A stretch of DNA of 64,000 bases from Planctomycetaceae bacterium (lineage in GTDB: Bacteria > Planctomycetota > Phycisphaerae > Sedimentisphaerales > Anaerohalosphaeraceae): positions 55,994 to 119,993 of the forward strand of contig JAJFTK010000024.1 in NCBI GenBank assembly GCA_021372945.1. The letters run 5' to 3'. Shown here piece after piece: positions 32,255 through 40,009 of this stretch (position 1 is its first letter; every line of letters starts with the position of its first letter). The notes under the pieces were generated by a model. It had not been told where the DNA came from and did not search any database. It worked only from the letters and a program-made list of their open reading frames with translations. The position numbers and the translations under genes were made by a program.

Positions 32255-32815
32255 TTAGTTCCCCACAATCTCAAGGTATGCAGCATTGGTTACCGTCACC
32301 GGCACAATGCCTATTTTCCTGGCCCACAGCCGGTCACACCAATACATCGCGCAATAATTGGCGGTCGGGCTTTTCGTCACGCCGGAAACCAGGTACTCCA
32401 CCGCAACCAGCGTATCGGCATACTCCGATCCCGTTTTATTGCTGCTGGCCAGCGTGCCAGTCGTAAAGGTCAATTTGAATGCCGGCAGATAATCGCCCCC
32501 ATCTGAAAAGTAGACGACATACTCCGTCGTATCGGCCTCAGTCGTCGAACTGTTTCTGAAATAAATATACGTCCATAAGGCCGGTACCGTGAACGTCTGA
32601 AAGTTCGCCTCAAAATAAGCCGCATCACATTCGACGCTATTCGGCTCGGTTGCGGCCTCCGCGAATACGCCGGCACTCGTGCCGCTTCCGCAGGATCTCC
32701 AGGCATATTGAGCTGTCTGCGAACTGGTCTTCCCGCCGTCATCCAGCAGCGCCGCCGATAAAGAATAGCAGCAGACCGATACGATTATCAGAATTGTTGC
32801 GACATATTTTTTCAT
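32255..32815 (-). CDS. Secreted beta-rich protein
   Basis: 186 residues, start after GAGGCAG. Signal peptide MKKYVATILIIVSVCCYSLS; mature part with paired cysteines (WRSCGS...VECDAA and CAMYWCDRLW) and many beta strands. It resembles a small surface or fibre-like protein. First of the four signal-peptide genes in transcription order after the capsid. Confidence 0.6.
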   Translation of the reverse strand: MKKYVATILIIVSVCCYSLSAALLDDGGKTSSQTAQYAWRSCGSGTSAGVFAEAATEPNSVECDAAYFEANFQTFTVPALWTYIYFRNSSTTEADTTEYVVYFSDGGDYLPAFKLTFTTGTLASSNKTGSEYADTLVAVEYLVSGVTKSPTANYCAMYWCDRLWARKIGIVPVTVTNAAYLEIVGN

Positions 32816-32964
32816 TTTTCTGCCTCTGTTGTATTTGGTTTTGCGTCCGTCAGCCGCTCAAGTTTCGCGTGTTCAATGACCAGCCGATGCTGGGCCGCGG
32901 CCGCATCCTGCATCGCCTGGTTTACCGCTGCCTGCTGGAGCCTGATCTCATCGCGGCCGGACAT
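32812..32964 (-). CDS. Small coiled-coil protein
   Basis: 50 residues from ATG 32964, overlapping the upstream gene by 17 bases. Nearly all is one Ala/Gln-rich helix (EIRLQQAAVNQAMQDAAAAQ). No family is recognised. Confidence 0.5.
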   Translation of the reverse strand: MSGRDEIRLQQAAVNQAMQDAAAAQHRLVIEHAKLERLTDAKPNTTEAEK

Positions 32965-33331
32965 CGGTAACCTGCGTTTTTGTTTCACTGCCGCCGGCGG
33001 TGTCCGCCTTGGCATCCGGGCGGCCGAACACGTAAGCCATCGCCGCCGCTACGACAATCGCCGTCACTACCGGGGTCACCAGTTTGTCGCGGACAAAGCC
33101 GATCACGCTGCTCTTGCAGTCCTTCAATCCTTTGACGTCGGTCTTAAGCTGCCGGACATCCGCTTTAACCCCCGGCAGCTGGTCGGTTCCATCGCCGTAG
33201 AATTCGCGTTTAATGTTGTTGATCGAGCATTCCGCGAAGTGCTCCTTGACGACCGCTCGGGCGGTCTCCTGGCTGGTGGTCTGAATCACCAGCTGCAAAT
33301 ATGGATCCAGTTCTTTTTTTTCCGGCGGCAT
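32948..33331 (-). CDS. Membrane protein with helical N-terminus, possible holin-associated
   Basis: 127 residues from ATG 33331 (GGGAG upstream; open to TTG 33358). An amphipathic helical region (PYLQLVIQTTSQETARAVVK, then GVKADVRQLKTDVKGLKD) leads to one transmembrane helix VTPVVTAIVVAAAMAYVFG and a short polar tail. Head-proximal location and shape resemble small lysis-associated or injection-related membrane proteins; the role is not certain. Confidence 0.5.
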   Translation of the reverse strand: MPPEKKELDPYLQLVIQTTSQETARAVVKEHFAECSINNIKREFYGDGTDQLPGVKADVRQLKTDVKGLKDCKSSVIGFVRDKLVTPVVTAIVVAAAMAYVFGRPDAKADTAGGSETKTQVTDVRPR

Positions 33332-33421
33332 AGCCCTGACATCTCCCAATGTTAGCAACTCTTGTTAAATAAGCCGGGCGGCATGGCCGCCCGGCGTAAC
33401 TCATCTACTCAAGAGAGCCGC

Positions 33422-34387
33422 TTAGCTAAATGTCGCCAGGGCTGCCTGCTGCCACATGCCGTAACCGACGTTGCGGGCAAAATCGATACCGAACAAGTAT
33501 TCCTTGTTCTTGAACGCATGCTCGGAGCCTTCGCCGAGGGCCTGGGCGTTGACACCCTGTTCCTCCTGGCGAATAAACGGCTTCGTGGCGGCGTCCGTGC
33601 GGAACACGGCAAACTGCGTGGTCCAGGTCAGCCGCGGATTGATCGACAGGCCGATCTCAAAACTTTCGCCATCGATCTTGAGATTACCCAAGACGTTGTC
33701 CACCACGCTGGCGCCTGTCGAAACAAACTGGCTGCCGAGCGCCTTGGCAAACGGGCCCATGAGGTAGGGCGTCGTCTGAACCAGGAACTTATGGGCGCCC
33801 GCGTTGCACAACTGGCCCTGATCGTCCTTGTAGGTCAGCATGTAGGCGATCACGCCCATGAGCGCGTCGACGACTTCAGAGGCTGTGGGGGCCGTTGCCG
33901 TGGTCACGTCAAGCTGAGCGACTTCGGCGTTGGTCAACAGGTTCTTCTGAATGCCGCTTGATCCTTCGGCGTGGTCGGTGTCGAAGAAGTACTGGCCATC
34001 ATAACACACGCCCAGCGTCGAGCCGGTACCGGCGGCGATGAGGGCGCTGAGCAGGATGCTCCAGTGCTCGGCGGCACGCATGGCCAGCTCATCGATGCGG
34101 ATGAGCGTCTGGCCGGATTTGTCGCGCATGAAGTCACGCCGCTTGAACTTGAGCGTGTCTTCAAATTCTTTGTTTTCGATCCGCAGACCGGCCTCGCGCA
34201 GGCCCTTGGCCAGGCGTTCGCCTTTCCACTCGCGGACGGCAGGGGTCGCTCCCAGCCAGTAGTAATCTTCATACGGCTGATCGCTTTCAAAGTACATCGA
34301 GATCATGTTGACGTATCCCTTGCCCAGGTACGCCTCCAGCCGGTTAAAGAACCGGGCGATCACGGAACGCATCGTTAACATTTCCAT
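33422..34387 (-). CDS. Major capsid protein, Mu gpT-like
   Basis: 321 residues, start after AAGGGATAG. DQPYEDYYWLGATPAVREWK followed by GERLAKGLREAGLRIENKEF and FKRRDFMRDKSGQTLIRIDE match the Mu-like prophage major head subunit gpT family over the N-terminal half; the rest has HK97-fold strand pattern. It forms the icosahedral shell. Its partner protease/scaffold lies upstream at 36-37 kb. Confidence 0.85.
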   Translation of the reverse strand: MEMLTMRSVIARFFNRLEAYLGKGYVNMISMYFESDQPYEDYYWLGATPAVREWKGERLAKGLREAGLRIENKEFEDTLKFKRRDFMRDKSGQTLIRIDELAMRAAEHWSILLSALIAAGTGSTLGVCYDGQYFFDTDHAEGSSGIQKNLLTNAEVAQLDVTTATAPTASEVVDALMGVIAYMLTYKDDQGQLCNAGAHKFLVQTTPYLMGPFAKALGSQFVSTGASVVDNVLGNLKIDGESFEIGLSINPRLTWTTQFAVFRTDAATKPFIRQEEQGVNAQALGEGSEHAFKNKEYLFGIDFARNVGYGMWQQAALATFS

Positions 34388-34444
34388 TGTTTCTATCCCT
34401 TAATCAAAGGTTATTCTGTCAGTTTCTAAACGTTTTTGCCCGAT

Positions 34445-35347
34445 TTACGCCTGCGGGGCGGGCAGATACTCGGCGGTCAACTGCACGACACGGGCCTTGT
34501 TGTTGGCGTTCGAGCCGTTGTACTGGCCCGTCAGCTTGATAGGAATTGCCGCGCCTCGCAAGTCTTCTGTCGCCTCGGCCTTGACAACTGGGTTGACGGC
34601 GACGGTCGTATTCAGCTTGGTCACCGTCAGAACCGTGGCGGCGATCTTGCCCACCTGGATGCCGGCGGTGTTAAAGACGATCACTGCGTCAATCACTGCC
34701 TGATCGTTCTGGGCCGCGATGGTCAGGGCACCCGTCGAGACGATTTCCTCGGTCCCGACCAGCAGTTTGATCGTCAACGTCGCGCCCGTCTGGCTGCCCG
34801 AATGCGCGATGACCGCACGCACCTTCAGGACGTCCCCGGCGCGGATGCGGGCGCCGTCCAGCACGCCGGCGGGGTCAAAATCGAACACGTCCGTGCTCGA
34901 TGCGCCCAGCTCAGTCCCCAGTGCAACGTTCGACACAAGAAGCGCTGTCGTCTGGGCGCCGGTGTCGAATTCGACCAGCGCCGTATTGGCCGCTACGTAC
35001 CGTACCACACGCCCCACAAGCGTTCCGCCCGGCGTCAGCGTGTGCGTGGCGTCATCGGTCGCATAGACCGCCTTGCCGGCATCGGTGATCGCCACGCCCG
35101 TCAGGGTCACTTCCAGCTTGTAACGGCCGTGCAGGATGTCAATGTCCTTTTCGCCGGCCACAGCGCCGTTGACCACTTTCTTGATCGCGTGGCCGCGGAA
35201 CCGATCCCCGCTAACCAGGGGCCGGCCATACCCGGCCGAATCGCCAATCATGGCGCCTTCGTAAACGGTCACATTGGCGGCAGCCGGAACCGAGCTGCGG
35301 TTTTGGCTGACATCCTGGACCACCGGAGTGTCTTTCGTTAAACTCAT
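34445..35347 (-). CDS. Capsid decoration/cement-like protein
   Basis: 300 residues, start after GAGAGGATA. VTVYEGAMIGDSAGYGRPLV followed by SGDRFRGHAIKKVVN and VYATDDATHTLTP are features of DUF2190-like decoration proteins; a second beta domain fills residues 150-300 and may be an added Ig-like surface knob. Located right before the capsid gene, the usual place for a stabilising protein. Confidence 0.7.
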   Translation of the reverse strand: MSLTKDTPVVQDVSQNRSSVPAAANVTVYEGAMIGDSAGYGRPLVSGDRFRGHAIKKVVNGAVAGEKDIDILHGRYKLEVTLTGVAITDAGKAVYATDDATHTLTPGGTLVGRVVRYVAANTALVEFDTGAQTTALLVSNVALGTELGASSTDVFDFDPAGVLDGARIRAGDVLKVRAVIAHSGSQTGATLTIKLLVGTEEIVSTGALTIAAQNDQAVIDAVIVFNTAGIQVGKIAATVLTVTKLNTTVAVNPVVKAEATEDLRGAAIPIKLTGQYNGSNANNKARVVQLTAEYLPAPQA

Positions 35348-35415
35348 GTTCGTATCCTCTCAAATTCTCAATTTTGCGTTTCGGTTAATCCCTGCTTAAA
35401 CGCTCAGGGCCTTTA

Positions 35416-35892
35416 TCATTTGGGGGCCACGAATTTGTCCATGACCTTGCGGACGGCGGCAACACGTTCGGTGTCGCCGGCGGCGTCTGCACGGATCCCG
35501 TAACTGATGATGGCCTTGGTGCCGTTGGGATCCTTGTACGGCAGCGTAAACGGCAGATACGGCGGCTGCTTGCACTTGCCGTCGCACAGGTTCAGATAAT
35601 GCTTCATCGTGCCCTGGGCGAAAGGGTCACCGGGCATCAGGACAAAGCCGTCGACCTTGGCGGCCGGCTGCGTGGTGTCCTGGGCGGTCTTAAGCAGTTT
35701 GATTTCGCCGGCCTGCCGGGCGACAAGTTCGTTGGCCTTGGCCAGGTTCTCATCGATGGTGATGATATCCTCGTTGAGCTTGTCGTTTCCCGCCTGCAGT
35801 TTCGCCAGCATCTGCTGCAGGTCCGCAATCATTTTGCCGCGGCCTTCCATGTCATCCGGGATGGTGACGGCGTTGCCTTTTTCTTTTCCCAT
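35416..35892 (-). CDS. Coiled-coil protein of head module
   Basis: 158 residues. Residues 20-65 are a coiled coil (MIADLQQMLAKLQAGNDKLN), followed by an unrelated globular part with DGKCKQPPYLPFTLPYKDPN. It lies between protease/scaffold and decoration genes. Possibly a minor head or assembly protein; no family is recognised. Confidence 0.6.
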   Translation of the reverse strand: MGKEKGNAVTIPDDMEGRGKMIADLQQMLAKLQAGNDKLNEDIITIDENLAKANELVARQAGEIKLLKTAQDTTQPAAKVDGFVLMPGDPFAQGTMKHYLNLCDGKCKQPPYLPFTLPYKDPNGTKAIISYGIRADAAGDTERVAAVRKVMDKFVAPK

Positions 35893-35959
35893 TTGTAAAA
35901 CCTCGATTTTAAGTTTTGTTTTAACCGGTTAGCATCAGCATAACTGCCTGAGGCGACGA

Positions 35960-37087
35960 TTATTTTTTGACTTCGAAGATATCGACCTTACCGGCCTTCT
36001 GCGCCTTGACGAACGCCACGAAGTCGCCGACCTCCAGGAACTCCGCCTGCAGCTGGCCCGACTTTTCGTACTGCTCCTTGAGCTGCGCTTCGGTCATGGC
36101 TGAAAAGTCCGTGCCGCTCTTTGTGCCTGGCTTCTTGCCGGCGTTCTTGTTTTTGTTGACGTCGTCGGAAAACTCGCTCTCGGCCGTTTTGACGCCTTCC
36201 TGGCCGACTGCGGAGTTGTCGCCATCGGTGTTCTGGGTGGTGGCGTTTTTCTTTGCCTGCAGTTCGGCGATCTTCTCATCGCGGTTTTTGAGTTCGGCCG
36301 CCTGCTTGTCACATCGCATCTTCAGCGCCTCGGCCGTGGACTTATTGCCCGAAAACGCCTGCACGGTCAGTGCCGTGTCATCGCCGCAAGCCTCGGCGAT
36401 ATCCGCAAACTGCTGGCGGGTTTGTTTGCGGCCGTCTTCTGCGCCCGCGTCGAACACCTGCTTGTACAGCTCCGGATGCTGTTGTTTCAGTTCCTCAATG
36501 GTCATGATCTGCTTCCTTTCCAATTCTTCCGGGCGTTCGGCGAACGCTTCCGTCTTACAATTATTTAATGCACCGAAGACACACACGCTGCCTTCTTTGA
36601 CGACTGTATTTGTAAATACCGTTCCCGGGCCGGCCAGCGTCTTACTGTTAACCGCTGTCTTTTCACCGTCACGGACAAATCGGTATTTGCTCTTAAACTG
36701 ATCGAACTTCAAAGATGCCTCAAACGGAAATCCCTGGTCGGCATCCTGCAGCACCTTCTGCGCGTCAGCGTTTTCCAGTGCATAGCCTTCGAGAATGAAC
36801 GCTCCATCGAACGATGCCTTGTCCGCCACGCCGATGCGAACCGCAGTGTCATGACCGTAGAGAATCGGGATCCGTGCTTTTTCCAGCTTCATCCCCGCCA
36901 GGTCAAATGCCAGTTGGCCCCAGTACCAGTGTTGGGACACTCCGCCGTCATAAAGCTTTAACTTAAAGCGGCGGGGCTGGCCGTCCTTTTTTTCGGCGAA
37001 TTCTAAAACGTCTTCGCCGGATTGAAACTCGAACGCACCGGCCGGGGCCTTGATATGCAGCCTGTCGCCTGTCAATGTTTTATTCAT
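35960..37087 (-). CDS. Prohead protease with C-terminal scaffold
   Basis: 375 residues, start after CAGGAGG. N-terminal half: IPILYGHDTAVRIGVADKAS gives a conserved histidine and FPFEASLKFDQFKS a conserved serine, as in the herpes-type phage maturation proteases. From about residue 240 a long charged coiled coil (KQAAELKNRDEKIAELQAKK) followed by an acidic tail resembles a scaffold, as in Mu gpI/gpZ and lambda gpC/gpNu3. It overlaps the portal stop by four bases. Confidence 0.75.
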   Translation of the reverse strand: MNKTLTGDRLHIKAPAGAFEFQSGEDVLEFAEKKDGQPRRFKLKLYDGGVSQHWYWGQLAFDLAGMKLEKARIPILYGHDTAVRIGVADKASFDGAFILEGYALENADAQKVLQDADQGFPFEASLKFDQFKSKYRFVRDGEKTAVNSKTLAGPGTVFTNTVVKEGSVCVFGALNNCKTEAFAERPEELERKQIMTIEELKQQHPELYKQVFDAGAEDGRKQTRQQFADIAEACGDDTALTVQAFSGNKSTAEALKMRCDKQAAELKNRDEKIAELQAKKNATTQNTDGDNSAVGQEGVKTAESEFSDDVNKNKNAGKKPGTKSGTDFSAMTEAQLKEQYEKSGQLQAEFLEVGDFVAFVKAQKAGKVDIFEVKK

Positions 37088-38565
37088 GCAGCCTCCTGCT
37101 TGGGCTTTGCCGGCGGATTCTTTTTCTCCGGCGAGTTTACGATTTCGGCTTCCTCGGCCTGACGGTTCTTTTCCACGTCCTCAAACCGCACGCCTTTGGC
37201 CGCACATATCTGATGGCGGTTATGGGTGCGGTTTTCAAGCATCAGCGATTCGGCCTGTGCTTCACGGAATGGATCCACATACGGCCAGCGATTGCAATTC
37301 ACTGAGATACTGTATTTGTCGGGATGATCGGTCAGGTTCCCCAGTGCGATCTGGCGATTTACCCACCACCGCCAGGTACGCCACACGAAGGGCTTGAGCA
37401 CCCGCTCCTGCTCGGCCATCCAAAGTTTTTGGACCTGCTGCAGGGCAATGCGGGCGTTCATGAACGTGGCACCGCTAAAATCCAGGGTGATCAGCATTAA
37501 GGGCATCGATAACGGCCGGCCGCACAAACTCATCAAGAGCTTGACGAACATCTCAAACTGCTGACCCGGCCGGCTCTGGCCGATCCCCGTGGCGGTCTCA
37601 TCCTGCTCGCCATACAGAATCTGCCCTGGTTCGAGCGCCTCCTGGCGATAACCGGTCCGCTCATCGACGGGAGCCGCTGAGCCCGACCGCTCGTACAGCG
37701 TCGGCGGAGCGATTTCGCCATAGGGATTCTTTTTGGCAATGAACATCGTAAAGCACGCGTTCACGCGGGCTGCCACGATCTCAGCGTCCAGATATCCATC
37801 CAGCATGTCCAGCCATTTGAGACTGCTCGTCAGTGCCGGTTCGCCGCGGCTGCTGCTGATGCGTTCGGGGTTAAAGATGTGGTGGACGTGCTCAGCACGG
37901 TACGCCTTCCAGCTGGTCGCATCGATGATGCCCCACTTATTGGGTTTGCCGATGTAATAACCCAGGCGGCGGCGTTTCTCATTGTACGCGATGCCGTTAA
38001 CGATGAGCAGCTTGTCGGGTGTTTTGCCCAACGGCGTCCCCACCTGTTCGCCCTCGATCATCTGCAGCCCATCATCCGAGAAAACCGTGAACGCATCGCC
38101 GTCGCGGCGATAGCTCTTGTAATACGTGCTGACATAGGTCGGCCAGGCATGCACGCCCATGTTGTCACATGCCTCTTCGATCATCGTCTGACGCCAGAGC
38201 ACCGCGGCCTTCTTGCCCCAGTCGCCTGCAACCTCCACCTCAATCGAGGGACCGGCGGCGCCGACAACGTCGTTTGTTTCATCCCCGAGCATGCCGGAAA
38301 CAATGCTGTTATTGCGTGACAGGTCGCGGGCCGTCTCGCGCAGATCGTTCTGCACGGCCTCGGTTAAAATCGCGTCCCCTGTGGATTTGTGTTTTTTGCG
38401 GTCCTTGCGGAGCCGGCTGCCGTCAAGCACCTCATAGGCGAACCGGTACTGCTTACGGCGGAAAGCCCTCTCCGGGTCGAGGATGCCGACCAGCGAATCG
38501 AGCTGGCGGCTCAGCCACCAGTTCATCCCGCTCGGTTCTCGATATGTATTGCGCGTCTCTCTCAT
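37084..38565 (-). CDS. Portal protein, lambda gpB family
   Basis: 493 residues. NSIVSGMLGDETNDVVGAAG, WKAYRAEHVHHIFNPERISS and LDFSGATFMNARIALQQVQK are the signature motifs of lambda-type portal proteins; the arginine- and tryptophan-rich wing near residue 415 (WRTWRWWVNRQIALGNL) is also typical. It forms the 12-part ring for DNA passage. Its neighbours are gpW-like and protease genes, as in lambda. Confidence 0.9.
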   Translation of the reverse strand: MRETRNTYREPSGMNWWLSRQLDSLVGILDPERAFRRKQYRFAYEVLDGSRLRKDRKKHKSTGDAILTEAVQNDLRETARDLSRNNSIVSGMLGDETNDVVGAAGPSIEVEVAGDWGKKAAVLWRQTMIEEACDNMGVHAWPTYVSTYYKSYRRDGDAFTVFSDDGLQMIEGEQVGTPLGKTPDKLLIVNGIAYNEKRRRLGYYIGKPNKWGIIDATSWKAYRAEHVHHIFNPERISSSRGEPALTSSLKWLDMLDGYLDAEIVAARVNACFTMFIAKKNPYGEIAPPTLYERSGSAAPVDERTGYRQEALEPGQILYGEQDETATGIGQSRPGQQFEMFVKLLMSLCGRPLSMPLMLITLDFSGATFMNARIALQQVQKLWMAEQERVLKPFVWRTWRWWVNRQIALGNLTDHPDKYSISVNCNRWPYVDPFREAQAESLMLENRTHNRHQICAAKGVRFEDVEKNRQAEEAEIVNSPEKKNPPAKPKQEAA

Positions 38566-38568
38566 GAG

Positions 38569-38787
38569 CTAAAACGCCGCCACAGTGCGGTCCATACGAT
38601 GAGCGCTGGTCTGGGCATTGATCCGGCTGACCAGTTCGGCTCGGTGTGCCCTGAGCTGTACCAGGTCAGCCCGGCGGTAAACGCTGTCGCCTTCCTGATT
38701 GCTCTGGCCATACTGCAGCACGTCCGAGATTGCCTGCTGGACCTGTGCCAGCTCTGCCTGTAACTGGGCCAATGTTTCCGCTGCCAT
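38569..38787 (-). CDS. gpW-like head-tail joining protein
   Basis: 72 residues from ATG 38787 (site AGGAGCG). LAQLQAELAQVQQAISDVLQ then SVYRRADLVQLRAHRAELVS: two helices with a beta hairpin between, as in lambda gpW, which has 68 residues and lies at the same place between terminase and portal. Confidence 0.75.
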   Translation of the reverse strand: MAAETLAQLQAELAQVQQAISDVLQYGQSNQEGDSVYRRADLVQLRAHRAELVSRINAQTSAHRMDRTVAAF

Positions 38788-38934
38788 AACGCTCCTATAC
38801 AAAATCCAGTGTTTATACAGGAGCATCATCGACGATGTAGGGGGTTTTGCACAACAGGGCGCGTACCAATGATTAGTACGTAGTTGAAAATTATTTTCAA
38901 AATCGCCCTTTACGGGGGTAAAAACGGGGGGTTT

Positions 38935-39204
38935 TTAGATGTCACTTAGTAGACGGAAATAGTCGTGTATGGTCGAATTGGTGCCTTTTTCGCCGTCCAT
39001 GTGACACTGAAGGCACTCGGCCATCGACCAGATATCCTCCTGGCTGGAGGCCTCCACCACGTGCTGGCGGTCCTTGCCGTCCGGGTTGTGGATGGTCACC
39101 GTGATGAACTCATTGCCGGGCGTGCGATGGACGGTCGCGGTTGCGATTGGCATCCCGGTTTCCTTGTCAATACGGCCGGCCAGCTTGATTTCAAAAATCT
39201 GCAT
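38935..39204 (-). CDS. Hypothetical protein
   Basis: 89 residues, start after AAAAAGGAATA. A strand-rich N-terminus (GRIDKETGMPIATATVHRTP) followed by an acidic helical part (SSQEDIWSMAECLQCHMDGE). No family is recognised. It is in a string of four small genes between terminase and portal. Confidence 0.55.
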   Translation of the reverse strand: MQIFEIKLAGRIDKETGMPIATATVHRTPGNEFITVTIHNPDGKDRQHVVEASSQEDIWSMAECLQCHMDGEKGTNSTIHDYFRLLSDI

Positions 39205-39216
39205 CGTTATTCCTTT

Positions 39217-39363
39217 TTAGTTTTTAATGTAATTAAACGGGATTGAGTGATAGTGGCGGTTGATGCGGATATCGTATTTTTTGTCCATCACGTACACACC
39301 AACAATACGCCCAGTTTTTCCTCTATGAATGCCTTTGGTAATTTTTACTTTTGCGTTAAGCAT
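39217..39363 (-). CDS. KOW/SH3-like small protein
   Basis: 48 residues from ATG 39363 (ATAAGGGATC). MLNAKVKITKGIHRGKTGRI continues VGVYVMDKKYDIRI: a KOW motif with the conserved glycine, found in ribosomal L24 and NusG-type proteins, usually binding RNA or protein. Only the minimal barrel is present. Confidence 0.6.
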   Translation of the reverse strand: MLNAKVKITKGIHRGKTGRIVGVYVMDKKYDIRINRHYHSIPFNYIKN

Positions 39364-39376
39364 TTGTTTTGATCCC

Positions 39377-39625
39377 TTATGCGTTCTGGTAAACATCGGC
39401 ATCAATGCGGGTTTCCTCAAGCGTCTCTTTGATCGCACTTGTCTCAAACCCGCTCAACACGCTCAAGGTTTCAATCAGCCCCTGGCGAACACGGTTCATA
39501 TCTCCAACGTGCGCCCAATTAACATCCTGGCGATCCTTGCCCATTTCACATTCGAAGAACCCCAGCAGATTGGCGATGTCCTTCCTGGCCGCTGCGTACG
39601 CTGTTTTTGCATCTTGATTTGACAT
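39377..39625 (-). CDS. Hypothetical helical protein
   Basis: 82 residues, start after AAAGGGAAAAA. MSNQDAKTAYAAARKDIANL and DMNRVRQGLIETLSVLSGFE form long helices. No family is recognised. Confidence 0.55.
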   Translation of the reverse strand: MSNQDAKTAYAAARKDIANLLGFFECEMGKDRQDVNWAHVGDMNRVRQGLIETLSVLSGFETSAIKETLEETRIDADVYQNA

Positions 39626-39758
39626 CGTTTTTCCCTTTCATAAACCATTGATCACAGGACCATGTAACCTCTTTTGACGCGCTGGTTCAAGGCCTTTCTG
39701 CCGTATTTGCCAACAATCTCAAGTATTATTTGGCGTTCCAATTGTCGCGTTTGGCCGC

Positions 39759-39998
39759 TTAATTCTGCACAATTTTTTCAATGCTCTTGAACGTTTTCCC
39801 GCAAGTGTCACAAATGTGATGCCGGACGCCGCCGCCTTTGGTACTGTATACATGATGATTGATCGATCCGCAGTGCGGGCACCGGTTGATATAAAAAATA
39901 ACGCAGGGCAGAGACTCATCATCCACCGCTGGCGGCAGCGGCCGGCGTTTTCGCCGCCGTGGGCCTGCAGGATACAAGTCTTCCAGAAAATCCGCCAT
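39759..39998 (-). CDS. Zinc-ribbon protein
   Basis: 79 residues. After a basic Arg/Pro-rich stretch, CPHCGSINHHVYSTKGGGVR and HHICDTCGKTFKSIEKI give two cysteine pairs of a zinc ribbon of the transposase/regulator type. It starts 11 bases after the terminase stop. Possibly DNA binding. Confidence 0.65.
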   Translation of the reverse strand: MADFLEDLYPAGPRRRKRRPLPPAVDDESLPCVIFYINRCPHCGSINHHVYSTKGGGVRHHICDTCGKTFKSIEKIVQN

Positions 39999-40009
39999 GC
40001 GAGTCCATT

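Noticed and set aside
34436-35341. Plus-strand frame of 301 codons opposite the decoration gene
   Set aside because: Shadow with high Arg content; no start site.
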